27,400 nt of DNA, from the NCBI GenBank assembly GCA_029259935.1, contig JAJDEH010000391.1:1-27400 (forward strand). Reading direction: 5' to 3'. The DNA is from Planctomycetota bacterium (GTDB lineage: Bacteria > Planctomycetota > Planctomycetia > Pirellulales > Pirellulaceae). Below are positions 7,481 through 15,844 of this stretch, in pieces. Within the stretch, counting starts at the first letter, position 1. Each line of letters begins with the position of its first letter. Made by a program: the position numbers and the translations under genes. Under the pieces are notes generated by a model that saw nothing but the letters and a program-made list of their open reading frames with translations, ran no database searches and had not been told where the DNA came from.

Positions 7481-9061
7481 ATGCATTTGAGGATCTTAGT
7501 TGCGACCATAACGCTGTGTGCAATTCAATTCGATCCGTGGACGTTTGGGTTCTCGCAACTGAGGGAACAATCGGTCGACAAAGCAGAGTTGCGATCGAGG
7601 TGGCAGGCAGCCTCTGGGTTGTGGCGAGCCCGAAAGTTCTCGGCTTGTCGAGAATCGTGGACGGCCATTGCGGCAGATTCCAGCAGAGTATGTGGTGACG
7701 AGCACCCGAATACGCTTGAAGCAAGAACGTGGATCCGACGATGTGAGATTGCGTTGTCTTGGAACGAAGAACAGCTTCGTCTGCTGGAGCAGATGACAGC
7801 TTTTCTGCTGAAAGAGGAGGATGAAAAGGACCAAAAATTTGAGTTCGCCAAGGTGAAGGAACGCATAACGGAGTGCAAGTCACTGCTTAGCCATGCGAAT
7901 CAGTTGTTTGGCGAAGACAGTTTGGATTCCGCCAAATGGCGTGCAATGCTGGCGAAGTACTACGCTGCCCACGGCGATTATTTGAAGAGTAGAACGCTCT
8001 TGGAGTCCAGTGCAGCGATCTATCGGAATAGGCTGTCTGACGCCCATCATTACTATTTTCGGATACTCCTGGACTTGATTGAAAACTCGCTTGACTTGGG
8101 AATGACAAAGGCCGGAATTGAATATGTCGAGGTCGCGGAGCAATGTCTGAAAAAGAGTGATCGTCCAAAACACGAAAAAGGCAAAATCGATTTCCTTCTG
8201 CAATTCAAGTACATCGAAAATCTCGCGGTAGCGCGTGAGTACGACAATGTGACGGAACGCCTCAAACGACTTGACGAAGAGGTATCGAAGAGATGGGCAG
8301 TCCGCAGTCTCTTTTACGTCAAGTATTTAGTAGCGGCGGGCGATGGTTTTCTGTTGCAGGCCTCGGGGCAGGAGTCCGCCAAAGCTTACGTTGATCGCGC
8401 CGTGCAGGCGTTTAACAGTTTGAATGTGACTGGGGAGGGAGTGAGTGAATTTCGTGCTAAATTCGCCCAGATGAGGTCCAAAATTGCTTTGCGCGAAGGG
8501 AACTGGAAAGCGGCAGCGCGACACGCACAAAGCGCGATTAGTTCGCTAGAGGCAGCGGATCATGAACAGCAATTGAAAGTTGTTTTCTTTGCAAGGTGCT
8601 GGCATGCTGAAGCTCTGGGCGAACTGCGGCAAAGGGAGGCGGCAAATCGCGAATTAGCGGCGGCCATCGAATTGAAAAATGAGTTTGCAAAGACGGCTCC
8701 TTTTTCACTTTTCTCGGTGGCTTCCTTGTTGTGCTGTCAAACGGCGAGAAAGATCGGTGCGCTTGACAAAAGCGACCGCTTGGCGGTCGAAGCGATCAAT
8801 GCCTATCAGTCGCGAGTGGGCAGGGACTATTATCGACTGTCAGATATATTCGAGGAACTCGGTAGGATCCGTCACGCGCAGCGGCGTTTCTCAGAGTCGG
8901 AAGAATACTTTACTAGAGCGCTGCGCATCCGAGCAGCCACGTTTGGGGAAGATACCAAGTCGCAACTACGTACACTTCGAGCTTACCACGCAATGCTGAC
9001 CGACTGGAAACAGCCGGAAAAGATTGAGCAAATTGCAAATCGTATTCGCCGCATTGAGTGA
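7481..9061 (+). CDS. Secreted tetratricopeptide-repeat (TPR) protein
   Basis: 526 residues from ATG 7481, which has a good ribosome site (AAAGGAGA, 7465-7472); a GTG at 7421 would add 20 residues before the signal peptide. The N-terminus MHLRILVATITLCAIQF is hydrophobic and probably a signal peptide. The remainder is almost wholly helical with TPR-like pairs; the clearest are near residue 155 (LAKYYAAHGDYLKSRTLLESS) and near residue 475 (LGRIRHAQRRFSESEEYFTR, then ALRIRAATFGED), the latter like kinesin-light-chain TPRs. Such proteins act as scaffolds. Codon use and GC content look lower than in the flanking GTPase genes. The partner is unknown. Confidence 0.85.
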   Translation: MHLRILVATITLCAIQFDPWTFGFSQLREQSVDKAELRSRWQAASGLWRARKFSACRESWTAIAADSSRVCGDEHPNTLEARTWIRRCEIALSWNEEQLRLLEQMTAFLLKEEDEKDQKFEFAKVKERITECKSLLSHANQLFGEDSLDSAKWRAMLAKYYAAHGDYLKSRTLLESSAAIYRNRLSDAHHYYFRILLDLIENSLDLGMTKAGIEYVEVAEQCLKKSDRPKHEKGKIDFLLQFKYIENLAVAREYDNVTERLKRLDEEVSKRWAVRSLFYVKYLVAAGDGFLLQASGQESAKAYVDRAVQAFNSLNVTGEGVSEFRAKFAQMRSKIALREGNWKAAARHAQSAISSLEAADHEQQLKVVFFARCWHAEALGELRQREAANRELAAAIELKNEFAKTAPFSLFSVASLLCCQTARKIGALDKSDRLAVEAINAYQSRVGRDYYRLSDIFEELGRIRHAQRRFSESEEYFTRALRIRAATFGEDTKSQLRTLRAYHAMLTDWKQPEKIEQIANRIRRIE

Positions 9062-9105
9062 TCAATTCGACGAGATGAAACCGCAAACTACGGGTTCTCT
9101 TAAAA

Positions 9106-9324
9106 GTGGGAAGAGCCCGTTCTTGCACGGGCATCAATGAAAAACAAGTTGTACTCGACGGAGCAGCTAAGGCAGATCACTTCAAACTTTGGTCGGGGAG
9201 CAAGGCAAAGCTCATTTTCAATGAGCCCATCGGTGTCCACGCAGGAACTGGGCAGCAAACAAATGTTCTGAGTATCTATCGAGCCAACCAAGGATTTGTT
9301 CATGGACCAGGGACACGCTATTGA
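9106..9324 (+). pseudogene. Possible remnant of a toxin C-terminal tip
   Basis: A 72-codon frame opens at GTG 9106 with no ATG and no clear ribosome site. Its second half (ADHFKLWSGSKAKLIFNEP then IGVHAGTGQQTNVLSIYRAN and a HGPGTRY end) looks like genuine protein sequence. Its stop overlaps the ATG of the next gene (9302) by 23 bases. That overlap is typical of toxin-immunity pairs in Rhs-type arrays. It may be the 3' scrap of a larger gene, or chance. Confidence 0.3.
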
Positions 9325-9727
9325 ACTTTCTCCCTTGTTTGAGTGCGCACACCGTTTTTCTACAAGTTGGAATTACGAAAGTGTCCGCAAAGCCCTTGAG
9401 AGGCTGGCTAGCAGCAATTCGGGTGCGCAAATCGACTGGGAAAAAGGTGATGAGCAATGGGGGCGGGTGCTCGTAGGCAATGAGGTTGTTGCATTTGTTT
9501 GTGCGAAACTTCCGCTTGTTGCGGTCCACAGCAAGCTGAGCGGAATTGCAAGTGGTTGGGCGGGAAATCAAGACGGTGCCGAGGTGATTGTGATGGACGA
9601 CTTTGAAGCCGCTGACTTTTCAGTGGATCGTTCGCTGTTGGAACGGATATTTGGTAGGGAAATCTCATCGAACCTTGATTACAATGCTATCTCAATCAGC
9701 GAACTTTGGTGGGCAACAGTTACCTGA
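9302..9727 (+). CDS. Hypothetical protein, 141 residues, immunity-like by position
   Basis: ATG 9302 (MDQGHAIELSPLFECAHRF) is preceded by CCAAGGA about 8 bases upstream; a TTG at 9296 would add two residues. No family recognised. It is soluble and acidic, with a predicted helical start, a beta-rich middle (WGRVLVGNEVVAFVCAKLP) and an acidic C-terminal part (VIVMDDFEAADFSVD). Small acidic proteins of this size directly after a toxin-tip scrap are commonly immunity proteins. The function is inferred from position only. The following 222 bases have no gene. Confidence 0.55.
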   Translation: MDQGHAIELSPLFECAHRFSTSWNYESVRKALERLASSNSGAQIDWEKGDEQWGRVLVGNEVVAFVCAKLPLVAVHSKLSGIASGWAGNQDGAEVIVMDDFEAADFSVDRSLLERIFGREISSNLDYNAISISELWWATVT

Positions 9728-9949
9728 CACCTTTTCCGCCTCCGAACGATGTCATATCACTGTTTGATGGGGAGCAGACAGGTCGGTAGCAAGTGTTGTC
9801 GACGAACCACTCCATATCTCCCCCCAGCGAGCTGAACGAGTGCGAGACATGTTCCCGTTTAAAGAGCAAACTATATTGAGGTTTGCATGTGTTGCGTAAA
9901 TCTTCGACAATTAGCTAAGTTCGCCAATAAGCTAAGAAAGTGAAGTAAG

Positions 9950-10495
9950 ATGAGATACCTAGCGTTGCATATGATCCTATTTGAGTTGGTGTTTATCTGC
10001 GGGTGCAGTCAAGGAGCTGGCCCAATTCAGACGACGGGCGAAGTCAGCGACGGTAGCTCAAGACGCTCAAGTCGAGAACAGGGTCCGATGCCTACAGCGC
10101 AGGAGCATCACGATGCCAAATGCGTCCGCAATTTTCGAGAAGGTGAAGTCCGTCAATCTAACCCAGCAAGTCAAACGCGATCAGCACTTGTTGCCTACAT
10201 ATGGGAAGCGTCAGATTTGGCGACGGATTTCGATGTGTTCTGGGAAGGCCTTCCTGTGAAACCGAATAGGTTTGGCCATCTGAGCATCTTTAGTACAGGA
10301 AATGTGCGATTTACTCTCGAGTTTACCGATCTTAATTTAGTGTACACATGTGTATTCAGCGGAGCAGGTAAGCTCAGAACGTCTTGGGAGGATGACGATT
10401 CCGTGTGGATGAACCCTCTTGTTAGGGTCGACGAATTGCCCAAATTCTTGTTCGTGCCTTACTCCAATCCTTACTCCAATGAAGCTGCCTTTTGA
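9950..10495 (+). CDS. Small putative lipoprotein, hypothetical
   Basis: 181 residues. The N-terminus MRYLALHMILFELVFICGCSQ is a short hydrophobic signal with a lipobox-like ICGC; Cys19 would be lipidated after cleavage. A hydrophilic Ser/Arg-rich linker follows. The C-terminal half (residues about 80-175) is beta-rich, with segments such as GNVRFTLEFTDLNLVYTCVF, suggesting a small beta-sandwich. No family recognised. It is followed by a 1-kb repeat-rich stretch without convincing genes. Confidence 0.65.
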   Translation: MRYLALHMILFELVFICGCSQGAGPIQTTGEVSDGSSRRSSREQGPMPTAQEHHDAKCVRNFREGEVRQSNPASQTRSALVAYIWEASDLATDFDVFWEGLPVKPNRFGHLSIFSTGNVRFTLEFTDLNLVYTCVFSGAGKLRTSWEDDDSVWMNPLVRVDELPKFLFVPYSNPYSNEAAF

Positions 10496-10532
10496 AGAAG
10501 GTGTAACTCGCCCGACGGATTTGGATTTCCTC

Positions 10533-10575
10533 GGGACTAAAAAGACACGGGACTAAAAAGGGGGGGACTAAAAAG
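10533..10575 (+). repeat. Three copies of GGGACTAAAAAG
   Basis: The 12-mer GGGACTAAAAAG occurs at 10533-10544, 10549-10560 and 10564-10575, with spacers of 4 and 3 bases. It runs into GGACATTCTCC. I recall similar GGACTAAAAAGGGGACA sequences as dispersed repeats in planctomycete genomes. No gene uses it. Confidence 0.8.
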
Positions 10576-10624
10576 GGACATTCTCCTTTATTGACAGGAG
10601 GTGCTGGGTTTCCGCAGTTGAACC

Positions 10625-10705
10625 GAGACATGATGAACAGGATTGACAAGATGGGCGGCTGCGTCTGATGTGTTCTCATCTTGTCCATCTTGTTCATCCT
10701 GTCTC
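10625..10705. repeat. Long imperfect inverted repeat (31-base arms)
   Basis: The left arm 10625-10655 and the reverse complement of the right arm 10675-10705 agree at 27 of 31 positions, with a 19-base spacer. The right arm recurs at 5417-5447. The transcript could fold into a long hairpin. It has no coding sense; translated it gives QDEQDGQDE-like junk. Confidence 0.85.
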
Positions 10706-11177
10706 AAAGACGGAAAAGAAGAGGCACCGGTCGTCGGAGTCGATCCATGGAGTGGGGCCGTCGACAGGTACCTTTGATCGCCAAGACTATACGGTTGGCC
10801 GGGATGTTGTAAAATGGATGTAGGAGCGGTGGGCCGTCGATGTTCCACCCTGGGGCTTGGTCTTTTGTTGCTCTTGTTGCTCATGGACACTTGGAGCATT
10901 GGGCACTTGAAGCATTGGCGGCTGATTGGCGCTCAGCGTTCGTCGAGAGTGCGCCTGCTGATCTTCAATTGGTTGCGCGATTGCAAACGTTTTTGATGTC
11001 GTCGGGCGGGCAGTGAGCGGAGCGGCTTTGCCGTTAACCCGTTGGGGCAGATTCTTTTAGGGCAGCAACATGATGAAACGAGTGAGAGTATTACCGGCAA
11101 GGGCGTATGTTACACGTCACGAAGTGCCCCGCTTTGCCGCATGGCAACGTGGGCTACCGAAAAAAGGCTTCGGCATT

Positions 11178-11308
11178 CTGTTGAAACATCAATTGAGTAG
11201 TGCAGGCCGAATCGAGCGAAACGTTGCTCCGGCAGTCCCCCGTTTTCCATGGAATCGTGGATGCCGGAACGTCGTCGCTTCGCTCCTCGGTCCGGCCTAC
11301 TTCAACAG
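11178..11308. repeat. Imperfect inverted repeat, REP/MITE-like
   Basis: CTGTTGAA at 11178-11185 faces TTCAACAG at 11301-11308, and inside them GTAG, GGCCG, GAGCGAA and CCGGC blocks on the left have complements on the right (GCCGG, TTCGCTC, CGGCC, CTAC). The arms are of unequal length because of small insertions. A similar start (AGCCTGTTGAA) occurs near 6134. No transposase is present, so it is non-autonomous. Confidence 0.65.
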
Positions 11309-11556
11309 GCTGTTAGCCCGAAATTCAGAAGGCAGTCCACCCGGCGTCCACGTGTCCTTTGGTTTCACACGCCGTTTTGAAGTTATGCCTGGAAAAGGCG
11401 GGGAGCATGAATCAGGTAAGAAACTGGGCGTCCCAGGCGGCGCGATCCAATTTTCGCGGCCGTTCCACCGAGCGCGCCGTCAACCGCTGTCGCCGTTGTG
11501 CGTAAAATAGAGTAAAAGACCCAAATTGAAGACTAATAGGAGCGACTGGCACGTCG

Positions 11557-13662
11557 ATGCAATACCTGGAAAACTGGCAATCCCTGCTCGCGAAACTCCG
11601 CGCCAGCGATTCGGACGGCACGTACGTTTGCGAGTCTTGGCCGATGGATCGTGGTATTTCGTTTTTCGACGCGCTGGGCGGCGTTAAGTCGCCAGACGAT
11701 GCGAGCGCTTCGGGCGATGACCCAGAGCAAGAAATCTTGCTGCTTGGCACGAGTATCGAGCGCAATGAAAAGATGGCCAACTGCCCGATCGTGGCCGTCG
11801 TGGGGATGCTCAACAGTGGTAAGACCAGCTTGGTGGCCACGTTCCTTAGCGAGGCGGGGCAAGCGCGGGTGTTGCGCGGCGACGCGAACCGCGAAGGTAC
11901 TCATCGGTTCATTCTGTGGGTGCCGCAAGGCTGGCGCGATGATCCTCAAACGTGGAGCTCGCTGCACGAGTTATTGCGCGATACGTTTGGTGCCCCGGTC
12001 GAGGATCTCAGCGATGCACCTGATGAGGCCCACAAGCAATACAACAATCGCGAGGGCGCGGGTCAACATTTGGGTATCCCGCTGGTGGCAACCGACCCGG
12101 CGCTCGATCAGTTGGGCATCGGGCTGCTCGATTGCCCCGATGTGCAAAGTGAATCTTTCGTGATGGACACCGAACAGGAAAATGTGCGGCTGCAATTCGT
12201 CAGCAAGGCGGCGCGGCTTTGTTCGGCGTTCGTCGTGGTCACCAGTCTTTCCGATGCGCGAGACGGAACGCTCGAACGAATCGTTACCGTGGTCGGCAAG
12301 CGGATGCCGGGAGTGTCCCGCTTCATGGCCGTCAATCGCATTCGTCCGCGCTACACACCGGCGCAGGTTCGCGAAGATCTGAATGACTTTCTTCAGCGGC
12401 ATGACATGGATGCTTGCTTTGGTGCCTACCACTTCGAGATTGCCGACTCGTCCAAATATACTCCGCCCGCGCCGGAGGATATCAGCCAAGGCCCCGGCGA
12501 GCCGCTGCCGCTGTTTTACGAACTGAACCCAGACGACGAAAAGAATCCTCCCAACGAGATCGACGACGCAAGTTACTTGGTGCATGTGGCCGGCCAACTG
12601 GACAAAGGTCAACTGTTTCGCGAACGCACGCAAGCTTTGTGGCAGGAGTTGGGCAGTTCCACTCGGCGGTCGCTTGAGCAAATTAAGGCGTACGCCACGG
12701 AACAACAGACGCGCACGCGCAAACTGTTGGAGATGTTGCAGGGTGCCGCGCTCGACTGCTTGGGGCGCAAAGACGATCATGGCCAAGTCATCGAACTCCG
12801 GCTACATTTGACGCGTTTGCTTGGCAATCAGATGCTGGAAAGTATTACTCGGCTGGCTCCCTGGTACCTCAAGCCCGGTTTGTGGATGAACAAGTGGGTG
12901 CGGCACGCCACGAATGTGCTGCGCAGCACGACGACCGATTTGAATCCGGTTGCGAAAGCCAAGGCCAAAGCCAAAGAGTCGGCGGACAAAATCAAGCAGC
13001 TCGAAAAACGCCTAACCGGCAGCGGGCACGGGGCGTTGATCACTCCCGACCGTCTGGCCCGCGCGTTGCGCGCCGAGGGATTTGTGGAAGCGTCCGAAAT
13101 CGATCGGTCGCTGGTTGAAGAAAAATGCGAGACGATCATCAGTCGCTTTCACACCGAAAACGAAACGGCGCTGGACGCCGACAAACTGGATCAAGCGGTG
13201 GCGGAAATGTGGCTCAAAGTTCCCCGCTGGAAGAAATGGACGGCGGCGGCAACTTCGTTGGGGACGTTGATGTTGTCGATGACCGCCGCCATGATGATCC
13301 CGCTCGACATGGGCGCTTCCGTCATCTTTGCCGCGTCGCTGCCGGAGTTGGTGGCGGCGGCGGGTGTCTCGGGCGTGGCCAGCTTCCTGGTCGGCCGGCA
13401 AAGCTTGAAGGACGCCGAATTCGAGGCCGCCCGAATCCAACTGGGCGACTTCTTTGCCATCGCCTGCGACGAGTTAGGCCTGCCGCGCCAGTTGGCGACG
13501 GCCAAGCTACACTTTGAAGTCGCCGGTTCGCGAAAAACAATGCACCCGTCGAGTCTCCGCGAGCGGACGGCCACGCAGCCGCTGGTCGCGCTGTGGACCG
13601 TTCGCGAGGCGTTTGCCGGCGAGGTTGAAGAGCTGTTGCAAAGCGAGAAAGTCACCGCCTGA
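11557..13662 (+). CDS. Dynamin-like membrane GTPase, first of a tandem pair
   Basis: 701 residues. The P-loop is GMLNSGKT (83-90). A switch/G3 segment LLDCPDVQ (Asp192) follows; Pro replaced by the DxPD form is a small departure from DxxG. The usual NKxD is not evident; the nearest is AVNRIRPRY. Residues about 370-540 are helical with an Ala/Lys-rich coiled-coil-like stretch (AKAKAKAKESADKIKQLEKR). Near residues 560-615 two hydrophobic segments with a short break probably form a membrane hairpin or paddle, followed by about 85 soluble residues. The architecture resembles bacterial dynamin-like and GTPase-hairpin proteins, which remodel membranes. AGGAG (11538) lies 14 bases before the ATG. 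The stop overlaps the next start (TGATG), so translation is coupled. Confidence 0.85.
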   Translation: MQYLENWQSLLAKLRASDSDGTYVCESWPMDRGISFFDALGGVKSPDDASASGDDPEQEILLLGTSIERNEKMANCPIVAVVGMLNSGKTSLVATFLSEAGQARVLRGDANREGTHRFILWVPQGWRDDPQTWSSLHELLRDTFGAPVEDLSDAPDEAHKQYNNREGAGQHLGIPLVATDPALDQLGIGLLDCPDVQSESFVMDTEQENVRLQFVSKAARLCSAFVVVTSLSDARDGTLERIVTVVGKRMPGVSRFMAVNRIRPRYTPAQVREDLNDFLQRHDMDACFGAYHFEIADSSKYTPPAPEDISQGPGEPLPLFYELNPDDEKNPPNEIDDASYLVHVAGQLDKGQLFRERTQALWQELGSSTRRSLEQIKAYATEQQTRTRKLLEMLQGAALDCLGRKDDHGQVIELRLHLTRLLGNQMLESITRLAPWYLKPGLWMNKWVRHATNVLRSTTTDLNPVAKAKAKAKESADKIKQLEKRLTGSGHGALITPDRLARALRAEGFVEASEIDRSLVEEKCETIISRFHTENETALDADKLDQAVAEMWLKVPRWKKWTAAATSLGTLMLSMTAAMMIPLDMGASVIFAASLPELVAAAGVSGVASFLVGRQSLKDAEFEAARIQLGDFFAIACDELGLPRQLATAKLHFEVAGSRKTMHPSSLRERTATQPLVALWTVREAFAGEVEELLQSEKVTA

Positions 13663-15461
13663 TGAACAAACCCCTAGTCGCCCCTTCCTGGAATCTGCTT
13701 GCTGATCGCGTCGAGGTTGCGGTACGCGCATTATTCGGCACCAGCACGCTTGGCGCGCGGATCTTGGCCGAAGTCAATCGGCTGCGTGAAGATTGCGAAC
13801 GCATCTCAACAAACCGCGGATTGACGATCGCCACCATCGCCTTGATTGGTGCCAAGAGCCAAGGAAAAACGTGGCTCGCCCGTTGCCTGGTCCGGCGAGA
13901 GCAGTTGTATCCGCTAATGCCGACGGGCGACTTGGGCGAGGAAGGAACCACCAAGCTGACCTGGATCGGCCCCGTTCCACCGCTCGAACGAAATCCGGAC
14001 GTCGAAGAGTTCTTGCAATGTTCACAGAAAGACATGGCCGACTTGGGCATGCCTTACGTGCTGTTGGACAGCCCCGGATTCACGGACGCCGACACGCGCT
14101 CGGCCCAAACGGCGCGCGAGTCTGTCACTAGCGCTCAAATGAAGATCCTGGTTGTGCGTCGTGATCGGATTCGCGACGCCAGTCATGTGGCGGGAGCGGC
14201 GTTGGCGGATGGATCGGTCCTGTTGCCCGTGGTCACCGCGATTCGTCCGGACGACGAAAATCTTGCGGCGGATGTCGCCAAGCTGCGGGACGAAATTGCC
14301 AAGGTTGCGCCGCGGGCCCATGTGTTGGATCCCGTTTACGTGGAAGATTTTGAATTGTCGGAAAACGAAACGGAAACGGTCGAGCGCGCCGTGGAATCGT
14401 TGCGGGTCGGCGTTCGCCAAGCGGCGCACCGGCTGGTGTCACCCGAACGGCTGGCGGAAAAACAGATCGACGCGCGAGTGGAGCAGTTTCGCGCGCGGCT
14501 GGGCGACATGTTAAGAAAGCTGACGCCCGCGCTGCATGCCGCCGTACAAGACTTGGAAACCGAGGCCGATCGGTTGCCAGTCCAACTGGTCGCTTCGATG
14601 TTGGGCAGCCAAAGTGTTTTGTCGGCCGGCATTCGGTCGCGGATGCGGGCCGAACTGATGGCCAGCACCAGCCCCATTTGGTTTCCCTATCGCACGATTT
14701 CGGGCCTGCTGAACTTGACGCAAGGCGCATGGGACAAGTTGATTTTGACATTCACCGGCAGTGTGCCGTCGCTGTTCGGGTCGCTGTTCAATGTGGTCCG
14801 CAACGTGCGCGACAGCAAGGCGTTCAGCGAAGAAATGCAAGCCGGAGTTCGCCGCCGTCTGACGGCGATGGTCCGCGATCGGCTAGCGCCGCTGATGACC
14901 GTTTTCCACAATACGGTTCGACGTTTGACCGATAACGATTCGTCCAATTCGGAAGACGTGGCCGATGCGCGGCTGGCCGGTATCGAGGAACTTCAATCGG
15001 CTTCGACCGAGATCTTTGAAAAGGAAGTCGCCGAGCGGTCTTCGCCACGTATTGTCGTCGAGCTGGCAGCGGCCGCCGGCACGGCGATTTTTTGGGGGAT
15101 CTTTAGTGGTCCGATCGTGGCCCTGTATCGCGAGTACTATGGTGCCGCGCAAGATGCCTTTGCAAGCCAACGTGTCGACTTGTCGAAATTTCCTTCTTCC
15201 CATGGATCGATGCTATTGACCAGCTTGATCTTGGCGCTCTTGCCCGTGCTGATTTACAGCATGTTGTTTTTGACCTTGGCTCTGCGGCGCGGCAAGATCA
15301 CGGCGTGCGCTAACGAGATACGGCGCAGTCACTTGGAAAAGATCGAGGAAATGAAACGCGACGGCGTGCTGCGACTGCAGTTCGACCATTCGGAACTTGA
15401 GCACGCGCAGTTCTTGTTGCGCCACGTCGAGTCCACTAGACCAGATTCGGTCACGACGTAA
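13662..15461 (+). CDS. Dynamin-like membrane GTPase, second of a tandem pair
   Basis: 599 residues. The P-loop is GAKSQGKT (63-70) and G3 is LLDSPGFTD (Asp136-Ser-Pro-Gly139), as in dynamin and septin-like P-loop GTPases. NKxD is not visible; TAIRPDDEN stands near the expected position. A long helical middle (residues about 260-460) is followed by two membrane spans, about 460-487 and 515-543, with a soluble loop between, and a charged C-terminal helix (EIRRSHLEKIEEMKRDG). It starts inside the stop codon of the first GTPase gene. Bacterial dynamins often come as adjacent unequal pairs that co-assemble, which fits. Known roles of that class are membrane tethering, fusion, stress and phage resistance; the specific role here is unknown. 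Confidence 0.85.
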   Translation: MNKPLVAPSWNLLADRVEVAVRALFGTSTLGARILAEVNRLREDCERISTNRGLTIATIALIGAKSQGKTWLARCLVRREQLYPLMPTGDLGEEGTTKLTWIGPVPPLERNPDVEEFLQCSQKDMADLGMPYVLLDSPGFTDADTRSAQTARESVTSAQMKILVVRRDRIRDASHVAGAALADGSVLLPVVTAIRPDDENLAADVAKLRDEIAKVAPRAHVLDPVYVEDFELSENETETVERAVESLRVGVRQAAHRLVSPERLAEKQIDARVEQFRARLGDMLRKLTPALHAAVQDLETEADRLPVQLVASMLGSQSVLSAGIRSRMRAELMASTSPIWFPYRTISGLLNLTQGAWDKLILTFTGSVPSLFGSLFNVVRNVRDSKAFSEEMQAGVRRRLTAMVRDRLAPLMTVFHNTVRRLTDNDSSNSEDVADARLAGIEELQSASTEIFEKEVAERSSPRIVVELAAAAGTAIFWGIFSGPIVALYREYYGAAQDAFASQRVDLSKFPSSHGSMLLTSLILALLPVLIYSMLFLTLALRRGKITACANEIRRSHLEKIEEMKRDGVLRLQFDHSELEHAQFLLRHVESTRPDSVTT

Positions 15462-15526
15462 CATGGATCGTGAGCCGAAGGAACAATCGGTACGTTTCTG
15501 GCATTTCACTCTGAGGGAACAAAGCC

Positions 15527-15748
15527 ATGTACGAACGCTTTTCGGATCGGGCACGCAAGTCGATGCAACTGGCCCAACAAGAAGCTCACCGCCAAGACGA
15601 CGAGTTTGTCGGAACGGAACACTTGCTGCTGGGCCTCGTCAAGGAGCAAAAAGGCGTGGCGGCGACGGCCTTGCAAAATCTGGGCGTCGACCTGCAGCGA
15701 GTTCGCGGCGAAATTGAAAGACTGCGTGGTGGCGGCGACCGTGCGTAA
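15527..15748 (+). CDS. Stand-alone half Clp N-terminal (R) domain protein
   Basis: 73 residues: MYERFSDRARKSMQLAQQEA, then DDEFVGTEHLLLGLVKEQKG, then ATALQNLGVDLQRVRGEIER. This is one Clp_N repeat exactly as at the start of ClpC (usually followed by a second repeat and two AAA+ modules), but it ends after that repeat with a normal stop. A GAGGGA ribosome site precedes the ATG. It has no ATPase. It lies 65 bases after the GTPase pair on the same strand. It could be an adaptor-like protein that competes with ClpC for substrates, or a relic of clpC. The domain call is strong; the role is inference. Confidence 0.85.
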   Translation: MYERFSDRARKSMQLAQQEAHRQDDEFVGTEHLLLGLVKEQKGVAATALQNLGVDLQRVRGEIERLRGGGDRA

Positions 15749-15811
15749 TGGAATCTTGTGTTCGGTTGCTATTGCACAAACGGCGAGCGGGACGCATCCC
15801 CAAGTCAAGCT

Positions 15812-15838
15812 TTGACACAGACCTGGTTTTCGTATCTT
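15812..15838 (+). promoter_or_regulatory. Possible promoter for the PhyH-type gene
   Basis: TTGACA (15812-15817) is followed after 15 bases by TATCTT (15833-15838). The spacing is short. If used, transcription would begin almost at the ATG (15845), giving a nearly leaderless mRNA; no ribosome site is visible before that ATG, which fits. Weak evidence. Confidence 0.3.
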
Positions 15839-15844
15839 CGCACG

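Larger units (their letters stand above)
10496..11556. other. Non-coding, repeat-rich stretch of about 1 kb
   Basis: I see no convincing gene here. It holds a triplicated 12-mer (10533-10575), a long imperfect inverted repeat (10625-10705), a two-unit tandem repeat near 10888-10920 (CACTTGGAGCATTGG and CACTTGAAGCATTGG), and a second, larger inverted repeat (11178-11308). Frames at 10814-10996 and 11070-11510 are open but arise from these repeats. The promoter of the GTPase operon should lie near the 3' end. Confidence 0.7.

Noticed and set aside
9115..9132. Hairpin GCCCGT-TCTTGC-ACGGGC as a terminator of the TPR gene
   Set aside because: No T-tract follows, and it lies within a possible coding remnant.
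10814..10996. 60-residue Leu-rich open frame
   Set aside because: It comes from a TTGTTGCTC-type simple sequence and a 15-base tandem repeat; no ribosome site and no protein-like pattern.
11070..11510. 146-residue open frame
   Set aside because: It spans the inverted repeat 11178-11308 and reads as Arg/Pro/Gly-rich junk.
11971..12786. 271-residue open frame on the minus strand
   Set aside because: It is fully antisense to the first GTPase gene; long antisense frames are expected in GC-rich coding DNA and this one has no recognisable domain.
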